Shown here: piece by piece, positions 19,995 to 31,853 of the stretch
How the letters are laid out: the number at the start of each line of letters is the position of its first letter
How positions within the stretch are numbered: the first letter of the stretch is position 1
NCBI RefSeq assembly: GCF_000275845.1
Contig: NW_006766952.1
Span: 77,225-131,319 of the forward strand
From: Dichomitus squalens LYAD-421 SS1
Lineage: Eukaryota > Basidiomycota > Agaricomycetes > Polyporales > Polyporaceae
DNA: 54,095 bases
Direction: 5' to 3'
Position numbers and translations under genes: made by a program
Notes under the pieces: generated by a model
Seen by the model: only the letters and a program-made list of their open reading frames with translations
Databases searched by the model: none
Told to the model about the DNA's origin: nothing

Positions 19995-21773
19995 GATGAA
20001 ATTCGTGTGATAGAAAGATTGAATTTGTCGAGTGCCACTGGCGTACAGGAGTAAGGTAGACAAGAGGACTGTAGAGACGATGTCCGTTTTTCCCTGCGGT
20101 AATAGTGCACCTTTATACTGCCGGTGGCATCAAAAAGCCGCGAGCGTTCGAGCTGCCATTACGAGTTGCGTCAAGATCCGCCGCTGACCTCGGAAATGCA
20201 CCAGCGTTCATGAACTTTGTGAAGGGAAGGCGGTGCAGCAACGTGCCCTGCTTGCCGAGCTTCGAGCTTCGGACGCAGGGCGCCGAGCCGCAGCGAATGT
20301 TCTAGGTGCTGCAGTGAGTCCACAGGACATGGCCTGGAGTGCCGCCGTGAGCCACAAGAGCGGAGACTTGGCGGCCAGGGCGGCAAGTGGTGTGAGCGAC
20401 TGAGAAGAGACGAAGCCGGGAAAGTGGCCCGTGCGTAAGAAATAGAGCGCCATCGCATGTATGCATGGGGCCCGCCTCGTCACTCCTTACAGCGAACATC
20501 TGAACGGTACATCCAGGGGGACGGAGCTGATTGTAAGCCATGCCGGTGTTACCTATGACAGGCGTTGAGCTCCAGTCAAGGTGTCATTGCAAGCCGAATC
20601 AACCTGCCAAGTCGACCTCGAACCGGACACGCGTTTATGGCCGCGTGCCTCTCCTAAGACCGCCGTATACACCCCGACTCGTAGACAGACTGGAAGTCGA
20701 AGGTCGGAAGGAAAGGTTGATTGGTTGCGCACCCTGTATGACCGACGACCACCAGGGACACTACTCAATGAGGTAGCATAGCCAATGGATTGGAGGAAAG
20801 ATGCGCTTGAGAGCTTCGGCCTCATGCTGTCAATCTAATCAACGGAAATTTCATGCAGTTCGCTACGAAACTCACCGCAGGCAGCAGGTGTGTGCACACG
20901 GGCTGTGCAGTTATATGAGGTGCAGCTGAATTCTGACTTGCAGTGCCGATGTTCGTCCGTATGGTCGTTTCATGAGAATCTCCATGTCACCATCGAGTCC
21001 GCTGTGATATCTTTAAGATTGCGTGGGTGGAGAGAAGGAGACGCGTCGTTACGAAGACGAGGCCGCGTGATTTCAGGATTCCTGGACTGTTCTGGAGGTT
21101 TGGCATGGGGCTTCACAAGGAAAGATACGCCCACCCCTGAATGTGATGAGAGATGAGAGTGCAACACATGTGCAGCCAGTATCCGAGAAGCAATGAGAAG
21201 TCAGACAGAGGAAGAGAAGGATGACTCGACGACACCAAGGTGAAGATGCAGGCAGGCGATGATACCCTGAGGGAGCAAGGAGGTAGGATCTTCGGGATAT
21301 CAGCGTTGGACCAGACGTACACTAGGTCGCAGCAAAGACATTTGTGGTCAGAGTTGAGAGGAGCATGCGGCCGGCGGCAGTAGGCCGAGGGCTGTGTCAA
21401 GTAGCGGATAAGATGAAGTAAAGGTTGAAGGGACAAGCTCGGCGCTAACGCAACACATCTGCGCGTCGCGTAGGTCATGTGAAGTAGATGAGACTGCGTG
21501 TGCGGGCGCGTCCAAAAGGCCGCCATTCGCGACCTTTGATTGGGTCCACGTACTCTCTCGCAGCGATTTCTGTACCCTATTTACCCGCCGGATTTATGGT
21601 TTTGTAACGCCCCAGCACATGTCACCGCTCTGCGTACACGCCTGCAACTTGTCATCCTCACTTACCACTCGACGACGCATTCTGAAACCCTCTTGCAATC
21701 GACGAACCTCATAGCCGCCAAATATCCTTTCTCGCACACAGAAGATCAGTACCACCAACTTGGACGCGGAACC
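19995..21773. other. intergenic, divergent promoters
   Basis: Between paralog 6 (-) and the ZIP transporter (+). The TATA box for paralog 6 is at 20111-20117. ORFs up to about 137 residues occur on both strands without recognisable domains. No repeat element noticed. Confidence 0.5.
20111..20117 (-). promoter_or_regulatory. TATA box of NIS1-like gene 6
   Basis: TATAAAG on the minus strand, 117-123 bases upstream of ATG 19994. Confidence 0.5.
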
Positions 21774-23321
21774 ATGAGTCTTAGCTCGGCCGTCTTCGTA
21801 GCTGGCCTGCTGGGTGCGGCGTCATTTGGGATGGGAATGCTTCCCTTGTCCGTCACGTTCTCAAGTGAGTGGTTCTTCTCAGTCAGTCCCGTAGGACATT
21901 TGCAGCGTATAGAGAAGGGAATGTCTGCTCAGGAACATGACCATGTGACTCGAGCATCCGAAAACCCCTATGCTCGCGGAATCCATCGTCCGGAGAATCG
22001 TCAATAATGTCCCTCGACCTTCATAAGCTATAGGTTATGGGAACAACGGCATCGAGATGACATCAACTGTGATAATGGAAGCGGAGTTCATCGGGCTCTT
22101 ACGCTTGGTGTATGCGTTATTCGTGGCCGTAGAGCAGCACAAGACGGATGGGTGAACAAGTCACCCTCAATCGTATGCGCCCGTGCAAGAGCAAATCCTT
22201 TGCATGCACTGAACTAGGGAGTTCTCCGGCAATTGCCGTCCTGGTTCTGAGCTGCGACCTCGGCTGGTCAGCTATCGTCGTTGAATGTCACCTGCTGACA
22301 TACTTCGATAGAGTCTACTCTGGCTTCCTTGACAACATACGGTACTGGACTGCTCCTCGGTGCAGCTCTAGGTGTAGTGATACCCGAGTACGTTTGATCT
22401 TCACTTCGGTTAGGCCCTTCTAACTTTCCCCGGAAGAGGAGTGCTTGGCATTATCGAGGCCAATGCCCCTCGAACGGCTATCGCACTTTCGCTGCTGAGC
22501 GGATTTGCGTTTATGCTTGTCGTTGAACGCCAGTTTTCCTCTCATTCACCCACTTTCGGCGGCGTGAGTGGTCAAGCATCGTTACCCGCAGAGTCGTCCT
22601 CCCTAGAATTCGATGCCGAGCTTGGTGAGCTTGAGCGAACCGAAGGTATCGCCTCAGATACAAGAAGTCGTCCCTACCTCTACTCAGGATCGGAAAATAT
22701 TGAGCTTCGTCAACGTGCATATCCACTCACCCTCGGATTGGCCGTACACGCTCTTGTAGACGGGATTGCAATGGGTTCAGCAGCGCTCTCTGCGTCTGGC
22801 ACTGATGAAAACTCTGGACCGTCACGGTTGTTTATCGCGGTCTTCCTTGCACTGGTCGTCCACAAAGGTGAGACCTACGTTCCTCCGCTGCGCCCCCATA
22901 GCCTCCTGATTAAGTTGCTGTCTCTTCAGCTCCGACTGCACTCGCTCTCACGACGTCCCTTTTATCCATGTCCCTCCCAGTTGCCGAATGCAAGCGACAT
23001 CTGGCTATCTTTAGCTCGACGACACCTATTGCGACGCTTCTGTCGTACGCTGTGCTGTCGTTTTTCGGCGGAAGCGGCGGGGCCTGGCAGGGCACGGCGC
23101 TCCTTTTCTCGGTGGGTCTCTCACAGCCTCGAGGCGAGCCAGCGTTAACACTTCATCAGGGAGGCACGTTTCTTTACGTCGCCACTGTATTGCAGCCTGC
23201 GCTCGCTCATCCTCACGACGACGGTGTCGATGGCGGCCGCAGGAAACTCCTGATTTTACTTGCTGGGATAGCTACGCCTTATCTCATTACAGCGTTGCTG
23301 CCGGAAGGCAGTGACCATTAG
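21774..23321 (+). CDS. ZIP-family metal transporter, ZIP9/SLC39A9 type
   Basis: Five exons: 21774-21864, 22312-22387, 22437-22867, 22930-23111, 23160-23321; 313 residues. Alignment by eye to the ZIP9 subfamily fixes the junctions. The N-terminal membrane helix is followed by YGTGLLLGAALGVVIPE, then a variable Ser/Glu-rich loop, the signature helix HALVDGIAMG (His160, Asp164; the metal-binding helix of ZIP proteins), HKAPTAL at about 198, and FSGGTFLYVAT near the end. Members sit in the Golgi or secretory membranes and move zinc toward the cytosol. Intron 1 is 447 bp, far longer than any other intron here, but joining across it gives the expected protein. The loop between the metal helices is shorter in His than in the animal protein. 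Confidence 0.87.
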
Positions 23322-24068
23322 TAGCACCGAATGCGTATCGATATAGCTGTGTGAAGACCTCCGGCGTCCAAGTCATGCATCTCCGCCTCGTCGGACCGCT
23401 CCCAGAGTCTAGCCGCGGTTGTAGAGCGGATATTATCGGAGACGTCGATGTGATTGTCCACGTCAATATTTGTCCTGTGTGCTCGATGACCCAGCAGAGG
23501 AAAACTTACTCGACCGACGTGGCCATTGGAGGTCTGTTTATCCCACTGGGCTGGGATGCCGATGGGTTTTATGACGTCAAGCGATACCGAACGTGGTAGT
23601 GCCACTGCTGCGTCCTGTCAAGTGCGCAGCTAGCGCCTGCTCAGAGTATGGCTGCTCGTCCCAGTGCTTTGAATAGCACTGGAAAGTCTCTGGAAAGTGC
23701 GGTCGAGCTATTAGCTTCCCAGTGTGGAGGTACCAGAAATGGGGTGTGATTATTACGGGATAAGAGATTCGCAGCGGCAGCACAGCCATCCCAAAACCCC
23801 CCGGATCCGGACAGTGTTGAACCACGCGGCAATCCTCCCCCGTCGTGAACGCCCAGATCCGGCTTCCTTCTCATCCTCCATCTTGTTCCACCACCCTCCG
23901 TTAAACTCACGCTTCCCCCTCCGTTTGACGTACCTTCCTCCACCGGCTTACGACTGTCCAGCTTTAGTGTAACAAATAAAGTTGTCAGAACTTACACGGG
24001 TGGCGCAGATTCCCACCACATTCTCAGACGTCAGTCCGCAGGCCGTCGCCTTCTTGCCACGAACCACC
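23322..24068. other. intergenic
   Basis: 3' flank of the ZIP gene and promoter of the SKN1-like gene. An 82-residue ORF (23351-23599) has no domain and no intron-exon support. Nothing else seen. Confidence 0.55.
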
Positions 24069-26271
24069 ATGCCTCCACCTCCTAGACGAGTCCCTCCGCC
24101 GTCCAACCAATACTATGCCGTCCCTCAGAGCCCAACAGGGAGTCGAATGTACGTATCACAACCGCCACAGCCATCCTTCAACCCTCCGCGGGCATCTTCG
24201 AGCCAACTCAGCCAAAAGAACGACACAACACAAGGTGTTGCGACTGGATATATCGGAGGAGGGTATGGTCCATACTCGGTACGTTTACTAGCTTCTAAGA
24301 CCACGCGGAGACCCTGACATGCAAGGTAGTACGACCCAACGATGACGAATGGGTCGCGTGCATACGCGCCCTCGCGGTTCAGTAACGCCCCCTCCGAAGC
24401 CTCTGTCGGCACTACGAACGAGAAGACAACAACCACAACAGCACCCATTGCGACTACAGCAACTGTACAACAATACCCGTACATGTGGGATACCAAGGAC
24501 CCCGACTTGGACGATGCGCTCCACAACCCTGACCCCGTCCGAGACGCTGCCCTAGACCGCAGTTGTGCCCCCTTCTCCTCCCGAGGGTGGGTGAACGCTT
24601 CCGCTCTCTTCCTCATCTGCGGCGGTATCATTGTGCTCTTCGCTGCCTACCCCATCATCGACCACTACGTCCACCAATCACCGAAGATCGCGGGCTTCAA
24701 CCTCGGGGGCGTGAACGGGTCTGGTCAAGTACCCCAACTCACGAACTTCCCAAACATGATTGACTCCGACACGCCTCAATCTGCGCGCACACGAACAGGG
24801 CTCGATGGCAAGTCGTATAGTCTCGTCTTCAGCGATGAGTTCAACCAGGATGGCCGCACGTTCTACCCCGGGGATGACCCATTCTGGGAGGCGGTCGACC
24901 TCCACTACTGGCCCACTGTCGATCTCGAGTGGTACGACCCATCAACAATCACGACGCAGAACGGAAAGCTGGTTATCACGATGACGGAGACACCAAATCA
25001 CGAACTCGACTTCATGAGCGGCATGCTGCAATCGTGGAACAAGCTGTGCTTTACTACGGGGTATATCGAGGTCTCGGTCAGCATGCCAGGCAGCCCGCAG
25101 GCTCCTGGACTGTGGCCTGCTGCGTGGACTATGGGCAACCTTGTGCGTCTGTCTTAGTATTCTCCTCGTGATGAAGCTTATCTGACATTATCTCACGCAG
25201 GGACGGGCAGGTTATGGCGCTACAACTGAGGGAACGTGGCCATACAGTTACGACTCCTGCGACCTCGGTACGTTCCCCAACCAGACGGACAAGAGCGGGA
25301 ACCCCGCTGTGGCTGCCACCGGAGGCAAGGGCGGGACCCCACTTAGCTTCATGCCTGGCCAAAAGCTATCCGCCTGCACGTGTCCCAACTCGGACCATCC
25401 GGGTCCCTCGGTCAATGTCGGCCGTGGCGTGCCGGAGATTGATATCTTTGAGACCCAAATCGACGTGAGCCGGTTCCAGGCTGAAGTCTCGCAGAGTTAC
25501 CAGACCGCCCCGTACAATTACCAATACGAGTTTGTCAACACGTCCGACGTAACGCCCATATACGACACCTCGATCACGAAGTTTAACACGTACAAGGGTG
25601 GCGTGTACCAGCAGGCCATCTCTGCCGTCACGGATATCAACAATGCGAACTACAATGACCAGGGCTATGCGGTGTACGGGTACGAGTGGTGGTCGAATTC
25701 GAAGAATCGCGACGAGGGCTTCGTCACTTGGGTCGCGAACGGCCAGAAGACGTGGACAATGACGGCAGATACGATTGGACCAGACTCGACCACAGAGATC
25801 AGCGCGAGAATGATCCCGGAGGAGCCCATGGTAAGCATGCACCTGTTCTGAGCTCGTACGGGAATCGGGTTCTGACGTGCGCTGGGAACAGTATATTATC
25901 TTCAATCTGGGCATGTCACGTGAGTAGTCATGCAGCTGCTTGCAATGTTCGCAATTTACGCGTTCTTGCAGCCGGATTCCAGGCACAAGACTTTAAGCAC
26001 CTCACGTTCCCTGTGAGTATGTACATCGACTACGTGCGCGTGTATCAGCGCAACGACGTGATCGGTGAGGACTCGTACTCGTGCGACCCCCAGTCACATC
26101 CAACGGCAGACTACATCAACAAGTAAGAGAAGGCATACATTTTCCTGCTGTCAACCGCCCATCTGACGAGTTCTTGCCAGCCATCTAAACGCATATTCGA
26201 ACCCGAACCTTACAACCTGGGATCAAGCCGGTTATACATATCCTCGAAACTCGAAGTACGACGGATGTTGA
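24069..26271 (+). CDS. SKN1: SKN1/KRE6-type beta-1,6-glucan synthesis protein (GH16 domain)
   Basis: Six exons: 24069-24278, 24330-25142, 25201-25830, 25892-25919, 25972-26122, 26181-26271; 640 residues. The N-terminal ~160 residues are a Pro/Ser-rich cytoplasmic tail; a single signal-anchor helix (ALFLICGGIIVLFAAYPII, about 162-180) makes it a type II Golgi/ER membrane protein. The lumenal part is a GH16-like glucanase fold with the catalytic-type motif EIDIFE (Glu420, Asp422, Glu425). The C-terminus has MYIDYVRVYQR and the conserved ending NPNLTTW...DGC. The 28-nt exon 4 and last exon were placed because they rebuild the family C-terminus; without the last intron the frame stops early at IN-K. 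KRE6/SKN1 proteins are needed for cell-wall beta-1,6-glucan. Confidence 0.92.
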
Positions 26272-27355
26272 CGAGGCTACCATGTCTCGCACTGCATTCA
26301 AGCCTCCTGCACATTCTATGCGTTGCCCGTCACCTCTACCCTCTCCGCATAATCGCTCCATATCACATCTCGCATCTCACCTCACGAATCCTGCACGAAC
26401 TCTCATGCACTCATGTATGTGTATACAAGTACTGGACGATTGGATCGTTAAGTAGTGTAGGACATCCCTCGCACGCATTTTGCTATCTGCGTTCCTAGTG
26501 CCTTCGCACACGACTTCGTCGACTTTGGCCTTCATACGCAGCCACTGTCGTTGTGTGCATGCACGTTACCCTTCTTGCCTAGGAACGGACACACTTTACC
26601 TTTGACCACATATGTCGGAATCTAGTTACTCTAGTGCATACCGGCTTCCCGTCAGACATCCGCCGAGGGCACCGAGCTCTATATTGATTTTCTGTATGCA
26701 CATACCGTTATGAGCCTGGCCGGGCGCCTCTGCCGACGTGCTCGGCCCACTCACCGTTTCTTGTCCTCGACGAACAGAATAGATCACGATCACATTCTGG
26801 ATATCTGTGCGGGTGCCCTCTGTTCACTGCACTCAACCACACTGTGTCTGGTCGTGTGGGAGGAGATTGGACACCGCTTGCGGTCGAGTCGCCGAATTGA
26901 GAGCATCACGTGGCGTCAGCTAGCGCGGGCGGCGGTAGCGTCTTCGCGCGTGAGGCCTGCTGAAGAGCTTCTGCATGCATCCTCCTTGTCCTCTCGCGCC
27001 TACCTTCTCTTCTCTCATCTCTGAGCTGCCTGGCTATCGAATATATATTCACTGCTGCCTTGCATGAGTCCCGGTATTTCTACGCAAGATCGCCACGCTG
27101 TGTCTACCCTCAACGTCGTAGCTTCTGGACACGGACTCCGCGGCACACCCGCTAATCGCAGGGACGCGTCTCGGCCTATGTCAGCAGAGTCCTTGTGCGT
27201 CCCTCCATAGGGTAATAACACTCCATATATGCTGATGCATGCTTCAAAACAACGTAGACCTTGGAAGTCCCAGCCCACGCGAGTCCCAGTACCCACGGCC
27301 AGCTCGTCGGTAGGTGGTCGTTTCTGCTTTACTCCCTCCCCCTACCCTCAACTGC
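26272..27355. other. intergenic, no gene recognised
   Basis: Downstream of the SKN1-like gene and upstream of the Ulp2-like gene, same strand. A 104-residue ATG-initiated ORF (26710-27024) has no domain and is not supported. CT-rich stretches precede the next gene. Confidence 0.5.
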
Positions 27356-30300
27356 ATGCGGCATATCAAGAGTCTTCCACGTCGCCAAATTGCCAGCATT
27401 AGCCCGTACACGAACAGTGCATTGCGCGACACTCTCGGTGTGAACCACAAGAAAGGTCCTCTGCGGGCGAGAGCTGGCCTAGAGGTCACGCCCGGGAACA
27501 ACACTGCAACGAAGACGATCTTGGGTGCCCCCGGGTTTGAAGGTCGTAACAATGAGGACCATGCTATGTATCGCTCGTCGCCTCATCCTCACAAGAGGCA
27601 GAAGACTTCACATCCAAGCCCATCGTACCAGAAGTCGTCTGCCTACTTCAAGGATGGAGGTAAGTGTCTGGTGACGAGATCTTGGAACACAATTCTCACA
27701 CGACCACTGCGGCTGTCCTGCCTGTAGCACAGGGCACGTCGAAGAGTAAAGGCAAGGGCAAGGGTAAAGAGCCGCATGGTCAGTCTGCCTCGGACGCGGA
27801 GACAATCAGCGATGAGGACACTGGGCAGTCCTATCCTCGCAATGAGGAAAATAATAAAGGACGTCGATTGTCGCAGTCACCCGACCCCTTGGACGTGATT
27901 GACCAGCCGTCGTCGGAAGTACAGGAAGTCCATGACTTTGACAAACCCGTTCCTATGCCTAGTCGAAGGCCGAATAGCACGCGTTTGCCACCTGACGGAT
28001 CGTCGACCGTTCGTTTAAAGGAGAAGATGCGGAATGACCCTCAGATAGTCACAATCATCGACGATGGCGATGACGGCGTTAGCGATGACGTCCAGTCCGC
28101 GTCCGGATTCGACGTCTCCGACCGGGAATCTGAGGCGCAGGGTCCGGTGGTCGCGTTGAAGTCCGAGGAACGCCGAGCCACAACGCCAAGCGGTCGTTCC
28201 AAGATACCTGTCGGTCTCGTTCAAGGCAACATCAAGATGTTCGAGACAAGCGGTCCGTTACATCACCGGAAGGAGCCGCCATCCAAAAGCAAAGCGGATG
28301 AGCCGGTGCGCACCATCGACTTCAACGAAATGAAGCCAAAGTCCCAGTCAAGGAAGAGTCAGATGAAGGGGAAGAATCAGAAGGTTACTCTGAGTTATGC
28401 CGCTATAACATCACTCTCTGATACGAGTTGTTACTACAGCCGGCATCGAAGCCAGGGCCTTCCGACCAGCCGTCGCATGTCGGACACCCTCTCGATGATA
28501 TAGCTACCTCGTCTTCTGGTTTCCGTAAGAACAACAAGCGCTCCTCCTCCGTTGCTCTTCCCCTCCAGGCATGGTCGTTCGGTTGTCATCTTGACCAGAG
28601 CGAGGATGGTCCGGTCGCCTGGCTTACTACCGAGTTCGTTTCGAATAAGAGCAATTATGTTCTGAAGGTCTTGCCTGCACAGGCCACACAAACACCCCTA
28701 GCGGTGTTCAGACTTTCTCAAGATTTTAGTGCTGTCAGTGTACGTAGTTGTGCTTGCCCATCTTCTTGTGCACGAAGGCGCTCAACGCATGGGTCGTGTC
28801 TAGTTCACTGACCCCGCTTCTGAGTGGGAGCCGGACACCATGGCCGTGATTAAGTTGAAAACGACTCGGAGCGTACGGCCAAAGAGCCAGGATGATGTCA
28901 GCTTTCAACCTGGTATGTTCGCTAGTACAGAGTCATTTCGTACCTTATTGATTGCCTGGATAGGTGTGGATCGGCCCTTGGGCTGGGTGTCGTTCAAGTT
29001 CCTGCTTCGGCACGCGAACTGGCAAAACGGCCAGGCGTACAAGGAGCTTGTTGGGCTGCTCAAGGCTCAAATACATCAGAATCACGAGGTCCTTCGGTGA
29101 GCCACTTGATACCACGCTACATTTCTTGAACACGACTGATAGGATCAACATAGAGGTGTTGCTTCAGACAATTGTTGGGATTACGTAGCACAAGCAAGCG
29201 AAATGATGGCGACGCGGGATGCTAATCGTACCTCCACTTCTGCTCCCATCTCGCGACGGTCCCCTCTGTCCACAGGTCCAGCTATCGACGATTCAACTAC
29301 AATGCCTCCATCCACACGCTCTTCTGTCTCTGCACCACCGCCTCGGTAAGAGGACTTTAGTGGCATAATTCAAATTCCCGGATCGCTGACCGTGTTCAAG
29401 GACATACGGTACTGAACGGCGAGCGACTCGACAGTCCGCGCGGAGCTCACGTCGATCGCCGTCTCCTGATCTTGACCCTGACGAATTGTGTGTTTACTTG
29501 CCGGTGTTTCTTGCTTCTGATCGTACTGACTGCGTCTTGTTTCAGACTTTTGGTGTACCCTCAGACCGGAACAGGTGCTGTCAATATCACGCGAGCTGAC
29601 CTGAAGCGGCTGGACGACGGGCAATACTTGAACGATACTATAATCGAGTTCGGACTCAAGTGTGTTCATATATGCGACCAGTGACGCATGTTGCCTGACC
29701 CATGTACACAACAGACTATGGATGGAAAATCTCCGCCAGAAACTGCCGGAGCTAGCTGACCAGGTGCACGTCTTCAACTCCTTCTTTTATAAGAAGCTTA
29801 GCAGCAAGAAAGAGTGCGTCTTCATCTCTCTTGGCGGAGTCCCGTCATACTGATGACTCTTCAGAGTTGCAGATGCGTACCCCAGCGTCCGGAAGTGGTC
29901 ATCCAAGGTGGACATATTCAGCAAGAAGTACATAATCGTGCCCATCAACGAAAAGTACACTTCACTCCTCAAATCACCTCACCTGCGTGCTCACGCTATC
30001 CGGCTTCGTTTCAGCTTCCATTGGTATCTCGCCATCATCGAGAACCCTGCGAACATGCTCCATCCGCCGCCGCCTGAAGCCCTACTAAGAGAAGCTCCAC
30101 AGACACGCAAGCGTAAACGCGAGTCTGCCGTGACCGAGATTGACGAGCTCGTTTCTGAAGATAAAGACCCTCCTATGCTGGCTGACAGTGACAAGGAGGC
30201 AACAGCAGAATCATCCAAGCGGTCCTCTGAGCAGCCCGAGCCGCGACCATCAGACGTGCTCCATGATGTCATGGTGGTCGATGGTGAGAGCGAGGAGGGC

Positions 30301-31436
30301 CAGGTGGAGAGCATATTGAAGATGACGCAGCTATCCGTCGACGACAATCGGGCCCGTTCACAGACCCGCGATCACAGCGTCGATCTTGAGAACGGAGAGC
30401 TTCAGTATCCTGGTTCGGAGGAGCCCATGGATGTGGACGTAGTACCCAATTCAGAGGCAGATGAGGGGAAGACGTTTCCCCAAACCAGAGCGCACGCGGA
30501 ACCCATCGTTGTCGAGGAGGACGCGGACATGGTTTCGAAGGACGGAATTTCCGAGTCCGTGGAAAGTGATGCAAAACCCGAAACGAAGCACAAGCAATCC
30601 GCGCCTCTCGAGGAGAACGTTGCTGAGGAATTAGGATCGTCCGTTGACGACTCGTCTAAGTATCAAGAGTAAGCGCTTATCCCGTCATATCTCGGCTTGC
30701 GCGCTGATATTGACCCTGCAGTGCTTACATTTACACCTTCGATTCGCTTGGCTCTAAGCATCCTGCCGCGGCCAACAGGCTCGCGAAGTATCTCCGGTTT
30801 GAAGCCGTAGACAAGAAGGGCCTCCAGCTGGAAGAAACCCGCTTAGCGGTGGTCAAGCACGCGAAGGTAGACCTTTTTCCGTTCCTCCACCAGGCCACTA
30901 TACCTTGTGCTGACGTCTTCCTTGTGCAGTCTCCTTTACAGACCAATTTCTGTGATTGCGGGTTGTTCGTACTAGCATTTGTTGAAGTTTTCATGGATGA
31001 TCCTGTTCGCGCCGGTGAACTCATACGCGTATGTAACGTGAGTATCCTCCATGACAATTATGTTCTGACATCGCTTCTTGGATTGCAGGAGAGCAAGGCG
31101 GACTGGTACGTAGGCCGCAAGGAAGACTTCCGGAAGCCATTCAGGGACCGGACGGTTCAACTCTCAGAGCTATGGAAAGCAGAGCGGGCGGTGAAGGAAG
31201 AGGCGAAGACTGAGGTGACGAAGGGGGACAACACGGATAATGGGGAGAAGGAGAACACCACAGAGAAAGCCGAGAAGGCGAAGGACAAGGAGTCCGAAGC
31301 GATCCCTATTGAGGATTCCGACGATGATATCGTCATCAGCGAAGTTAGACCTGCACCCAAGGCCACTCGAGGCGGGAAAAAGGCTACCAGCGGGAAGGCG
31401 GCTACGAGTGGCAGGGCGGAGAGATTGCGCGGTTGA
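27356..31436 (+). CDS. ULP2: Ulp2-type SUMO protease (peptidase C48)
   Basis: Thirteen exons: 27356-27659, 27728-28383, 28440-28739, 28804-28912, 28964-29096, 29154-29345, 29401-29487, 29546-29659, 29715-29813, 29865-30668, 30722-30866, 30930-31037, 31089-31436; 1132 residues. A long disordered N-terminus is followed by the C48 peptidase: NITRADLKRLDDGQYLNDTI, KKYIIVPINE, then catalytic His717 (FHWYLAII), Asp940 (YTFDSLG) and Cys991 (NFCDCGLF). About 220 acidic, disordered residues separate His and Asp, the split-domain layout of Ulp2/SENP6-7, which trim poly-SUMO chains in the nucleus. The tail is Lys/Glu-rich and ends in an IPIEDSDDDIVIS SUMO-interacting-like motif. The intron at 30867-30929 is 63 bp with no stop, so an in-frame retained form is possible. 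Confidence 0.88.
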
Positions 31437-31853
31437 ATTCTCGGCGTGCGTTCTGCTAAGTGGCTATTCTAGTATAATTGCTCTACTGTTAGATTACGAT
31501 ACGGTTGTTTCCATTGTCCTTCATCTCGCGTTCGTACATGGTACATGGCGTCTGGTGCTTATCATCGTAGTTGCATTGCTGTATTTCTATCAGTCTGATA
31601 TCCCCGCATGTTACCGTCGTCACTACGCAGCCATATTTTTATTAAACACGCACTGTTTCCTACACAAGTACTTACATAGCATTCTTGAGTCAATCGACGT
31701 TGTTTGTGAGAGTAAATGCATCAGTGCTCAAACGGATGTTGGTCGCTGAGCATCATCCCGGTAAACTCGGGGCGGGCACGTGGGCGGTAAGAACATGTCG
31801 CGCTCGCGGGTGTGGTTGCGACAAACTAGCTAGTTGCTTTGCCTCCGACGCCC
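31437..31853. other. intergenic
   Basis: 3' flank of the SUMO protease gene and promoter of the F-box gene. AT-richer than its surroundings; nothing coding seen. Confidence 0.6.

Noticed and set aside
26710..27024. 104-residue ATG-started ORF
   Set aside because: No recognisable domain and shadow-like composition; no intron or promoter support.
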